A program made the position numbers and the translations under genes. Shown here piece after piece: positions 25,404 through 32,456 of a stretch of 52,799 nt of DNA. The stretch is from JAIBJN01 sp035762005. Its GTDB lineage: Bacteria > Actinomycetota > Thermoleophilia > Gaiellales > Gaiellaceae. Where the stretch lies: assembly GCA_035762005.1 (NCBI GenBank), contig DASTQA010000074.1:1-52799 (forward strand), given 5' to 3'. The stretch's first letter is position 1. Every line of letters starts with the position of its first letter. The notes under the pieces are model-generated. The model saw only the letters and a program-made list of their open reading frames with translations, did no database searches and was not told the origin of the DNA.

Positions 25404-25410
25404 GCGCGTC

Positions 25411-26127
25411 CTAGTCCTCGAGCTTGGCGAGCGCGGTCAGCTCGTTCCGCGCGCGCCAGAGCTCGGGGAAGCGCATCTTGCCGACGAGCCTCCCGAGCAC
25501 CTCGACCGGCGTCCCCTGCGTTCCCACGACCTCTCCGCCGATGATCCGCTCGACGAGCTTGAAGTGGTGCACGCGCCAGAGGGTGAGGCGCTCGTCCCAC
25601 TCGATCAGGAGCTCGGCGAGCGCGTAGAGGTCCTCGAACTCGCGGCCGCGGCGGTAGAGCTCGACGACGGTGAGCCCCTGGTCGCGGACGAGCTCGTGGA
25701 ACGCCTCCCCGAGCGGCGGCGTCACCTTGCGGACGGCGTTGAAGCCCGGCGAGTCGAAGCCGCTCCCGTGCCCGAGCACGCGGCGGACCTCCTGGTACTC
25801 CCAGGGCGACATGTGCTCGAGCATGTGGATCTGGGTCGTGACCAGCCCGATGCAGTCGACCGCCCGGCGGAGGAGCCGCTGGGCGGCGTCGAGCTCGCCG
25901 CGCCGCATGTGACCGGTCGCCGTCTCGACCTCGAAGCACGCGAGCTTGAGCCAGAGCTCGGAGGACTGGTGCGTCGTTTGGAAGAGGAGCTCGTCCCGAT
26001 GCGCCATCTCCGCCGGCGTCTTCTGGAGCGCCAGCAGCTCGTCCGTCCGCAGGTAGCGCTCGTAGTCGCTCTCCCCCGGCCCGGGCAGGATGGGCGCGAA
26101 CTCCTCCTCGGTCGCGTGCCCGCTCAT
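25411..26127 (-). CDS. kynA: Tryptophan 2,3-dioxygenase
   Basis: 238 residues, slightly short for the family (about 260-290). The heme enzyme opens the indole ring of tryptophan to N-formylkynurenine. Recognisable segments are 'YERYLRTDELLALQ', 'HRDELLFQTTHQSSELWLKL' with the substrate-site His, 'SPWEYQEVRRVLGHGSGFDSPGFNAVR', 'WRVHHFKLVERIIGG' with the heme-ligand His region and a degenerate 'GTQGTPVEVL' in place of GTGGTxGxxYL. The ATG at 26125-26127 is preceded by TATCCT, seven bases away, so the mRNA may be leaderless. No formamidase or kynurenine hydroxylase gene is seen nearby. Confidence 0.88.
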   Translation of the reverse strand: MSGHATEEEFAPILPGPGESDYERYLRTDELLALQKTPAEMAHRDELLFQTTHQSSELWLKLACFEVETATGHMRRGELDAAQRLLRRAVDCIGLVTTQIHMLEHMSPWEYQEVRRVLGHGSGFDSPGFNAVRKVTPPLGEAFHELVRDQGLTVVELYRRGREFEDLYALAELLIEWDERLTLWRVHHFKLVERIIGGEVVGTQGTPVEVLGRLVGKMRFPELWRARNELTALAKLED

Positions 26128-26134
26128 CGGCTGC

Positions 26135-26140
26135 AGGATA
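26135..26140. promoter_or_regulatory. Overlapping divergent -10 region, kynA and aldo/keto reductase
   Basis: On the minus strand TATCCT (26140-26135) lies seven bases before the kynA ATG. On the plus strand GATACT (26137-26142) overlaps it and lies nine bases before the reductase ATG. Only 24 bases separate the two start codons, so both promoters must overlap each other or the genes. Confidence 0.45.
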
Positions 26141-26151
26141 CTTCCCCCTCG

Positions 26152-27129
26152 ATGGAGTACCGCGAACTCGGGAGGACCGGCATCGAGGTGTCGCGCGTCG
26201 CCCTCGGCTGCGGCAACTTCGGCGGCATCGGCTCCGCGCCCGCGTTCTTCGGCCGGGGCGAGAGCGAGGAGGAGGCCTTCGCGCTCATGGACGAGGCGTG
26301 GGAGCTCGGCATCACGCTCTTCGACACCGCCGACGCCTACGGGGGCGGCCGCAGCGAGCGGGCGATCGGCCGCTGGCTCGCGCGCCGCGGCCAGGAGGTG
26401 CGCGAGCGCGTCGTCCTCTCGACGAAGGTCTTCCACTCGGTCGCGGGCGACCCGGGGGACCGCGGACTCGCGCCCGACCGCGTCCGCCGCCAGATCGACG
26501 GCAGCCTCGCGCGGCTGGGGGTCGAGCGCGTCGATCTCTACGTCATCCACGAGCCGGACCCGGCCACGCCGGTCGGCGAGACGCTCGAGGCGCTCGACGG
26601 GCTCGTGCGGGCCGGCAAGGTGGGTGGGGTCGGCGCGAGCAACGTGAGCGCCGCGGAGCTCGACGAGGCTCTGCGCGAGAGCGAGGGGCGGGACCTCGCC
26701 CGCTTCGACTGGGTGCAGAACTCCTACAGCCTGCTCGCGCGGGCCGACGAGGAGGCCGTGATCCCGCTGTGCGCGACCCACGGCCTCGGCTACACGCCCT
26801 TCAGCCCGCTCGCCGGAGGCTGGCTGACGGGCAAGTACCGCCGCGGCGAGCCGTACCCGGAGGGGTCGCGGATGACCCTGCGGCCCGAGCCGTACGCGGA
26901 CGTCGCCCGCGAGCGCACGTTCGCGGGCCTCGAGGCGCTCGAGGCGGCGGCGCGTGCGCGGGGCACCGACTCGGCCACCCTCGCCCTGGCCTGGGTGCTC
27001 GAGCATCCCCTCGTCACGGCGGCCGTCGTCGGCCCGCGCCGGCCGGAGCACCTGGAGCCGGCGCGCCGGGCCCTGGGGCTGCGCCTCTCGCAGGCCGAAC
27101 GGGACGAGATCGGGGCGCTGTTCGCCTAG
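26152..27129 (+). CDS. Aldo/keto reductase
   Basis: 325 residues, an NADPH-dependent TIM-barrel reductase. The catalytic tetrad is visible as Asp and Tyr in 'LFDTADAYGGGRSE', Lys in 'VVLSTKVF' and His in 'LYVIHEPDPA'. The cofactor loop near 'VVGPRRPEHLEPA' completes the family. The ATG at 26152 is 24 bases from the divergent kynA start. It overlaps the ornithine-cyclodeaminase-like gene by one base (TAGTG), giving a three-gene unit with it and the dehydratase-like enzyme. Confidence 0.92.
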   Translation: MEYRELGRTGIEVSRVALGCGNFGGIGSAPAFFGRGESEEEAFALMDEAWELGITLFDTADAYGGGRSERAIGRWLARRGQEVRERVVLSTKVFHSVAGDPGDRGLAPDRVRRQIDGSLARLGVERVDLYVIHEPDPATPVGETLEALDGLVRAGKVGGVGASNVSAAELDEALRESEGRDLARFDWVQNSYSLLARADEEAVIPLCATHGLGYTPFSPLAGGWLTGKYRRGEPYPEGSRMTLRPEPYADVARERTFAGLEALEAAARARGTDSATLALAWVLEHPLVTAAVVGPRRPEHLEPARRALGLRLSQAERDEIGALFA

Positions 27130-28103
27130 TGCTCGTCCTCGGCGAAGCCGACGTCGCGCGCCTGCTGCCCATGACCGAGTGCGTCGAGGTCATGGCCGAG
27201 GCGCTCGCGGCGCTCGCGCGCGGCGACATGGAGCAGCCGCTCCGCTTCGTCGTCCGCCCGGCGGAGGCGTCCGGCCTCATGGGGCTCATGCCGGCGTACC
27301 GCGCGCGCCCCGAGCCCGCCTACGGCCTCAAGGCCGTCTGCGTCGTCCCCGGCAACCCGGCGCGCGGACTCGACGCCCACCAGGGCGCGGTCCTCCTCCA
27401 GGACGGCGAGACGGGCCGGCTTCTCGCGGTCCTGAACGCCTCGGCGATCACGGCGATCCGGACGGCGGCCGTCTCCGCGGTCGCCACGCGGCTCCTCGCC
27501 CGCGAGGACGCCCGCGAGCTCGCGATCCTCGGCGCCGGCGTCCAGGCTCGGTCGCACCTTGAGGCGATGGCCGTCGCGCGCCGGTTCGAGCGGGCACGCG
27601 TCTGGAGCCGCTCGCCCGAGCGGGCGCTCGCGCTCGCGACGGACGCCGGGACGCCCTTCCCGGTCGAGACGGCGGCGAGCGCCGAGGAGGCGGTCCGGCG
27701 GGCGGACGTCGTCTGCACGACGACGTCGTCCCCCGAGCCGATCCTGCGCCGGGAGTGGCTCCGCGACGGCGCGCACGTGAACGCCGTCGGGTCGAGCATC
27801 CCCACGACGCGCGAGCTGGACACGGAGACGATGGCCTCGGCGGCGCTCTTCGTCGACCGGCGGGAGTCGACCGTGAACGAAGCGGGCGACTTCCTCTTCC
27901 CGCAACGCGAGGGCGCCCTGGGGCCCGACCACATCCGCGCGGAGCTCGGCGAGCTCCTCGTCGGGAGCGCCCTCGGGAGGGCGTCGGCCGACGAGCTCAC
28001 CGTCTTCAAGTCGCTCGGCCTCGCCGTCGAGGACCTCGCCGCCGCCGAGCACGTCTACCGGCGGGCCCGCGAGGAGGGCGCCGGGACGGAGGTCGAGCTC
28101 TGA
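27129..28103 (+). CDS. Ornithine cyclodeaminase/mu-crystallin family protein
   Basis: 324 residues. The NAD-binding segment 'LAILGAGVQARSHLEAM' is near residue 137, and 'AITAIRTAAVSAVATRLLA' and 'DGAHVNAVGSSIPTTRELD' are family hallmarks. Members reduce cyclic imines or ketimines, cyclise ornithine, or act as alanine dehydrogenases; EutC of ectoine breakdown also belongs here. The start is GTG at 27129, overlapping the reductase stop. Pairing with a threonine-dehydratase-like gene directly downstream mirrors the eutB/eutC pair, but substrate assignment is not possible from sequence. Confidence 0.87.
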   Translation: MLVLGEADVARLLPMTECVEVMAEALAALARGDMEQPLRFVVRPAEASGLMGLMPAYRARPEPAYGLKAVCVVPGNPARGLDAHQGAVLLQDGETGRLLAVLNASAITAIRTAAVSAVATRLLAREDARELAILGAGVQARSHLEAMAVARRFERARVWSRSPERALALATDAGTPFPVETAASAEEAVRRADVVCTTTSSPEPILRREWLRDGAHVNAVGSSIPTTRELDTETMASAALFVDRRESTVNEAGDFLFPQREGALGPDHIRAELGELLVGSALGRASADELTVFKSLGLAVEDLAAAEHVYRRAREEGAGTEVEL

Positions 28104-29047
28104 TCCCGCTCGCGGACATCCGCCGGGCCCGCGAGACGATCGCCGGGACGGCCGTGCGGACGCCGCTCGTGCGCCTTCACGTCGACGAGGCGCCCGCCGA
28201 GATCTACCTCAAGCTCGAGACGCTCCAGCCCATCAACTCGTTCAAGATCCGCGGCGCCTACAACGCGATCGCCCGGGCGCCGCGCGAGCTGCTCGCCGCC
28301 GGGGTCGTGACCGCGAGCGCGGGGAACATGGCCCAGGGGGTGGCCTGGGCGGCGCGCGAGCTCGGGATCCCCTGCACCGTGATCGTGCCCGACCACGCGC
28401 CGGAGACGAAGCTCGCCGCGATCGAGCGCCTCGGGGGGAGCTACGTGAAGGTGCCGTTCGACCGCTGGTGGCAGGCGCTCGAGGAGAGGGGCTACCCCGG
28501 CGTCGAGGGCTTCTTCGTCCACCCGGTCGAGGACGAGCCCGTCATGGCCGGCAACGGCACGATCGGGCTCGAGATCCTCGAGGACCTCCCCGACCCCGAC
28601 GTGGTCGTCGTCCCCTGGGGCGGCGGCGGCCTCCTCGTCGGGATCGCGAGCGCGGTCAAGGCGCTCCGGCCCGAGACCGAGGTGCGCGCGGTCGAGCTCG
28701 AGACCGCGGCGCCGCTCGCCGCCTCGCTCGCTGCCGGCGAGCCACGCGCGATCGACTACCGGGCGACGTTCGTGGACGGCGCCGGCGCCCGGGCGCTCCT
28801 CCCGAAGATGTGGGGGCTCGGCCGGCCACTTGTCTCGGGCTCGGACGTCGTCACGCTCGACGAGACGGCGGCCGCCGTCCGCCTGCTGGCCGAGCGCGTG
28901 CGGATCGTCGCCGAGGGCGCGGGCGCCCTCGCGGTCGCCTCGGCGCTCTCGGGCCGCCCGGGCCCGGGCAAGGTCGTCGCCATCGTCTCGGGCGGCAACA
29001 TCGACTCGTCGGTCCTCGCGACGATCCTCGCCGGCCGGACTCCCTGA
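28100..29047 (+). CDS. Threonine/serine dehydratase-like PLP enzyme, apparently CTG-initiated
   Basis: 315 residues of fold-type II PLP enzymes. 'LQPINSFKIRGAYNAI' holds the PLP lysine (Lys49), 'TASAGNMAQGVAWAA' is the substrate loop and 'VVPWGGGGLLVGIASAVKA' binds the cofactor phosphate. The normal N-terminus 'IPLADIRRARETIAGTAVRTPLVRL' has no ATG, GTG or TTG before it in frame. A CTG at 28100 overlaps the upstream stop as CTGA and is preceded by a perfect GGAGGT six bases away. It could deaminate threonine, serine, a hydroxy-amino acid such as 3-hydroxyaspartate, or (as EutB) a hydroxyectoine intermediate. Confidence 0.88.
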   Translation: MIPLADIRRARETIAGTAVRTPLVRLHVDEAPAEIYLKLETLQPINSFKIRGAYNAIARAPRELLAAGVVTASAGNMAQGVAWAARELGIPCTVIVPDHAPETKLAAIERLGGSYVKVPFDRWWQALEERGYPGVEGFFVHPVEDEPVMAGNGTIGLEILEDLPDPDVVVVPWGGGGLLVGIASAVKALRPETEVRAVELETAAPLAASLAAGEPRAIDYRATFVDGAGARALLPKMWGLGRPLVSGSDVVTLDETAAAVRLLAERVRIVAEGAGALAVASALSGRPGPGKVVAIVSGGNIDSSVLATILAGRTP

Positions 29048-29059
29048 GCTCGGGCTTCA

Positions 29060-29376
29060 CTCGGCCCGGCCACCGACACGCGGACTCCCCCGTGGTGCCG
29101 GCGCAGCGACGATCGCGTTGGAGTCGCGTCGAGCGGCGGCTTCGTCGGATCCGTCGTGACTCGGGGCGCGTCCAGCACCGTTGGGGCGATGTCGACGGTT
29201 CCCGTGATGCGGCCGTCTCGGCGTCCCGCCGCGACGTGCCCGGGCCACCGAAGGAAGAAGGGAATCTGGACGGAAGCCGTGTACGGAAGGCGCTTCTGCG
29301 CGGCACGGCTCGTCGCCGCCCAGGCGGTGGTCGGCCCAGAGGAACCCGTTGTCGCCGTTGCCGTTGACCGGTCTAG
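29060..29376 (-). pseudogene. Remnant of a sulfatase gene, frameshifted
   Basis: Minus-strand translation in two frames gives consecutive sulfatase pieces. The first frame reads 'NGDNGFLWADHRLGG' (the DNG...EHRLG-type motif, here DHRLG) around 29,310-29,360. A second frame continues with 'LPYTASVQIPFFLRWPGHVA' and 'ITGTVDIAPTVLDAPRV' around 29,140-29,305, matching the usual P-Y-x-x-S-x-x-x-P-x-x-R-x-PG and N-x-D-x-A-PT-x-L-D blocks. The N-terminal half with the Cys/Ser formylglycine site is absent. This explains most of the 458 bases without an intact gene between the dehydratase and the TetR gene. Confidence 0.65.
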
Positions 29377-29505
29377 GCAGCACCGGCGAGATCCCCTCCG
29401 TCAACAGCACGGTCGCCGGGGGACTGAGCGGGCGTGAGACGATCGAGCGAGAGGAGCGTCTCGGCTTCGTCCTCTGGCACCGGCGCGCGGGCATGACGTG
29501 GCTCA

Positions 29506-30147
29506 TCACGCGTTCTTCATCCGAGTCGCGGAAGGATGGCCCGGCCGCCTGGACAATGCGAGGGCTGGGTACAGATGGGCGACGAGCGCGTCGGCATGGT
29601 CGGGCTCGAGTGGCTCGTGGCTCACGAGTAGGCGGTAGTAGAGGGCGCCGTAGAGGGCGTCGATGGCGATGTCGATGTCGAGGTCGGCTCGGAGCTGGCC
29701 GCGGGCGATGCCACGCTCGAATACCTCGCGGGTGGCCGCCCGTCGGCCGGCGATCAGGCGATCGCGGATCGCCTTGGCGAGGGCAGGATCGTGCTGGCTC
29801 TCGGCGACGAGGGCGATGTACGCCTTCCCGGTCCTGTTCGAGGTGAGGATCTCGATTAGCGACGCGATCTGCAGGCGGAGGTCCTCGCGCGCGGAGCCGG
29901 TGTCCGGGAAGGCGATCTCGGGGCCGACCTGGTCGTGGATCGCGTCCAGGACGAGCGCCGCCTTGCTGGGCCACCAGCGGTAGATCGTCGCCTTGCCGAC
30001 TCCGGCGTCCTCGGCGATTGCCTCGATCGTCAGGGCGCGAAGTCCATGGCGGTGGAACAGCGTCCTCGCCGAGCGCAGGATCGCGCGCCGCGGGCGCTCG
30101 CGTCGCCGACGTTCGTCCGGAGACTTCCTACTAGCGGTCTTTGCCAA
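29506..30147 (-). CDS. TetR family transcriptional regulator
   Basis: 213 residues from a TTG at 30145-30147. The N-terminal helix-turn-helix reads 'RRAILRSARTLFHRHGLRALTIEAIAEDAGVGKATIYRWWPSKAALVLDAIHDQV' in pieces from about residue 18, a textbook TetR domain with the K-x-x-x-Y/W-x-x-F/W-x-x-K region. The C-terminal ligand domain is helical. It is divergent from an NAD-dependent epimerase gene, with a 20-base imperfect palindrome between them at 30173-30192. The start is uncertain because the upstream frame stays open to 30288; codons before the TTG look non-coding and AT-richer. Confidence 0.85.
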   Translation of the reverse strand: MAKTASRKSPDERRRRERPRRAILRSARTLFHRHGLRALTIEAIAEDAGVGKATIYRWWPSKAALVLDAIHDQVGPEIAFPDTGSAREDLRLQIASLIEILTSNRTGKAYIALVAESQHDPALAKAIRDRLIAGRRAATREVFERGIARGQLRADLDIDIAIDALYGALYYRLLVSHEPLEPDHADALVAHLYPALALSRRPGHPSATRMKNA

Positions 30148-30172
30148 ACGAGCATCAGAATACCTATCAAGA

Positions 30173-30192
30173 GAGACGATACGGCTCGTCTC
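30173..30192. promoter_or_regulatory. Candidate TetR operator
   Basis: GAGACGA (30173-30179) and TCGTCTC (30186-30192) are exact inverted copies separated by six bases. The site lies 26 bases upstream of the TetR start and 56 bases upstream of the epimerase ATG. A TAGGTT box at about 30202-30207, with a preceding TGC, could be the epimerase -10, which would place the palindrome across its -35 to -10 region. Confidence 0.5.
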
Positions 30193-30247
30193 GTCCTTTG
30201 CTAGGTTCGGGAGTGTTCGAGATGACGTGAACGAGAAGGAGGAGACG

Positions 30248-31216
30248 ATGAGAGTCTTGGTCATAGGCGCAAGCGGCGCCATCGGCACGCGGCTCGTGCC
30301 TCAGTTGATCGCTGCAGGGCATGACGTGATTGGTACCCACAACTCGCCGGCAAGCGCGGAGCTGCTGCGGACGCTGGGCGCGAAGCCGCTGAGGCTCGAT
30401 GTGCTCGACGCGGGCGCGGTGCGCAAGGCCGCGCTCGAGAACGAGCCCGAGGCGATCGTCCACCAGGCGACCGCGCTGGCGAACCTGAAGTTCGGTCGCA
30501 ACTTCGACAAGATGTTCGCCAAGACCAACGAGCTGCGAACGAAGGGCACCGACGCGCTGCTGGCAGCCGCGCGAGAGGCCGGCGTGCGCCGATTCATCGC
30601 GCAGAGCTTCGCCTCCTACCGGTACGCGCGGGAGGGCGGGCCGGTCAAGACCGAGGATGATCCGCTCGACCCCGACCCGTTGCCGACGACGCGCGAGAGC
30701 CAAGCCGCGATGCGGTATCTCGACCAGGCGGTCACCGACGCCGGCGGGGTCGCGCTGCGCTACGGCGGCTTCTACGGCGCCGCCAACGACGGGCTGGTCA
30801 AGCCCGTCCGCAAGCGCCAGTTCCCGATCGTCGGCGACGGGGGCGGCATCTCCTCGTTCATCCACCTTGACGACGCCGCCTCGGCGACGGTGCTCGCCCT
30901 CGAGCAGGACGGGCCGGCGATCTACAACATCGTCGACGAAGAGCCCGCGCCGGTGCGCGAATGGCTGCCCGTGCTCGCCCAGGCCCTCGGGGCCAAGCCG
31001 CCCCGCCGCGTTCCCCGCTGGCTCGCGCGCTTGGTCGCGGGCGAGGCCGCGGTGATGATCGGAACCGAGGCCCGCGGCGCCTCGAACGCGAAGGCCAAGC
31101 GCGAGCTCGGCTGGACGCTGCGCTACCCGAGCTGGCGGCAAGGCTTCGCCGAGGTGTACGGGAAGCCGACCGCGACGGCGGCCGTGGGGCCGGAGGCGGT
31201 CGGGTCGAGAACCTAG
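30248..31216 (+). CDS. NAD-dependent epimerase/dehydratase family protein
   Basis: 322 residues of the extended short-chain dehydrogenase family. 'MRVLVIGASGAIGTRLVPQL' is the N-terminal dinucleotide-binding motif (GASGAIG). The usual catalytic Y-x-x-x-K is not obvious: 'SFASYRYAREGG' occupies the region, so it may be an atypical member. 'SSFIHLDDAASATVLAL' is the conserved second half motif. A GGAGGAG ribosome site lies six bases before the ATG. Divergent TetR and the palindrome suggest ligand-controlled expression. Confidence 0.85.
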   Translation: MRVLVIGASGAIGTRLVPQLIAAGHDVIGTHNSPASAELLRTLGAKPLRLDVLDAGAVRKAALENEPEAIVHQATALANLKFGRNFDKMFAKTNELRTKGTDALLAAAREAGVRRFIAQSFASYRYAREGGPVKTEDDPLDPDPLPTTRESQAAMRYLDQAVTDAGGVALRYGGFYGAANDGLVKPVRKRQFPIVGDGGGISSFIHLDDAASATVLALEQDGPAIYNIVDEEPAPVREWLPVLAQALGAKPPRRVPRWLARLVAGEAAVMIGTEARGASNAKAKRELGWTLRYPSWRQGFAEVYGKPTATAAVGPEAVGSRT

Positions 31217-31300
31217 TTCCGCCTCTCGAGAAGAGAACCGGTGCGACGCGACAGTCCCACCTACGTGGGCACCCCGCGGCTCGACCTGACAGGAGGAACG

Positions 31301-31620
31301 ATGGCTGTAGAGACCACGCAAGCGGGCAGGAACGAGACGCTGACCGCGATCGACACTCGTGCGCCAGTTCTGGGTGCGAGCGAGATCGAGATCGCAGCCG
31401 CGCCTGAGGCTGTGTGTGGGAGGTGCTCACCGCGTTCGAACGCCGGCCGAGCTGGAATCCGAACGTGAAGTCGATGGCCGTGCAGGAGGCCCGTCGCCCC
31501 CGGATCGCTGCGGTGAGAGGGTTCGAGTCGACCGAGTACGTGGCACTCCGTGGCACCACCGTGACCACACGAAGGACGGGAATCAGCGACGCCTACGACC
31601 TTGGCGACCCGCATGGTTGA
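31301..31620 (+). pseudogene. Frameshifted SRPBCC (START-like) family gene
   Basis: An AGGAGG ribosome site precedes ATG 31301. The first frame reads to 'GASEIEIAAAPEAV' and then fails. The next frame continues at 31417 with 'WEVLTAFERRPSWNPNVKSMAVQ', which is the expected continuation of an SRPBCC/polyketide-cyclase-like protein. The junction is a TGTGTGTGGG run at 31411-31420 with one extra TG compared with an in-frame GTG-TGG. After that the second frame loses recognisable similarity and stops at 31618-31620, so the gene is both shifted and truncated. Confidence 0.65.
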
Positions 31621-31648
31621 GCCAAATCAGCTCTGCGAAAAGGCGCCT

Positions 31649-32428
31649 CTACATGCCCATGGCGTGGTAGCCGGAGTCGACGTAGAGCGTCGTCCCGGTG
31701 ACGTTCTTCGCGTCGTCGGAGAGGAGGAACGCGCCCGCGGCGCCGACGTCGTCCGCCTCGATCGGGCGGTGGAGGGGCGAGCGCTCCTCGACGATCGCCT
31801 CCATCGTCGGGAAGCCCGCGATCGAGCGCGCTGCGAGTGTCCGCACGGGGCCGGCCGAGACGGCGTTCACGCGGATGCTCTTCCGGCCCAGGTCCCAGGC
31901 GAGGTAGCGCATGGAGGAGTCGAGCGCCGACTTCGCCACGCCCATGACGTTGTAGTGCGGGACGGCGCGCTCGCCGCCGAGGTAGGTCATCGTCAGGATC
32001 GCGCCGCCCCCGGCCGCCTCCATGAGCGGCTCGGCGAGGCGGGCGCAGGCGACGAGCGAGTACGCCGAGACGTCGAGCGCGAGCCAGAAGCGGTCGCGCG
32101 GCGTGTCCGTGAAGCGGCCCTCGAGGTCGCGCGCGTCGGCGAAGGCGACGGAGTGGACGAGGAGGTCGAGCTTCCCGCCGAAGGCCTCGCCGACCTCCGC
32201 GAAGGCGCGCTCGAGGCCCTCGTCCGAGCGCACGTCGCACTCGGTGAGGAGCGGGGAGGCGACCGTCTCGGCGAGCTCGCGGACGCTCTTCTCGATGCGC
32301 TCGCCCTGGAACGTGAACGCGAGCTGCGCGCCGCCCTCGGCGAGCCGCCGGGCGATCGCCCAGGCGATCGAGCGGCGGTTGGCGACGCCGAGGACGAGCC
32401 CGGTCTTGCCGGCGAAGCGGTCGCTCAC
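31649..32428 (-). CDS. fabI: Enoyl-[acyl-carrier-protein] reductase (NADH)
   Basis: 259 residues. It catalyses the last step of each fatty-acid elongation round in the cytoplasm. 'GLVLGVANRRSIAWAIA' is the FabI nucleotide-binding motif (in place of TGxxxGxG), and the active site is Tyr149, Tyr159 and Lys166 in 'TYLGGERAVPHYNVMGVAK'. 'RVNAVSAGPVRTLAA' is the substrate loop. Start GTG at 32426-32428, nine bases from a TAGACT box. Divergent from the deacetylase-like gene, 28 bases apart. Confidence 0.95.
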   Translation of the reverse strand: MSDRFAGKTGLVLGVANRRSIAWAIARRLAEGGAQLAFTFQGERIEKSVRELAETVASPLLTECDVRSDEGLERAFAEVGEAFGGKLDLLVHSVAFADARDLEGRFTDTPRDRFWLALDVSAYSLVACARLAEPLMEAAGGGAILTMTYLGGERAVPHYNVMGVAKSALDSSMRYLAWDLGRKSIRVNAVSAGPVRTLAARSIAGFPTMEAIVEERSPLHRPIEADDVGAAGAFLLSDDAKNVTGTTLYVDSGYHAMGM

Positions 32429-32437
32429 GGCGCGGGC

Positions 32438-32447
32438 AGTCTAATCT
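32438..32447. promoter_or_regulatory. Overlapping divergent -10 boxes between fabI and the deacetylase gene
   Basis: On the minus strand TAGACT (32443-32438) lies nine bases before the fabI GTG. On the plus strand TAATCT (32442-32447) lies nine bases before the deacetylase GTG. The boxes share two bases and the arrangement is symmetrical. Both transcripts would have leaders of at most a few bases. Confidence 0.5.
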
Positions 32448-32456
32448 GGCGGCGCC

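Noticed and set aside
31515..31535. GGTTCGAGTC resembling a tRNA T-loop
   Set aside because: The flanks do not form a T stem and no acceptor or anticodon arm can be drawn around it.
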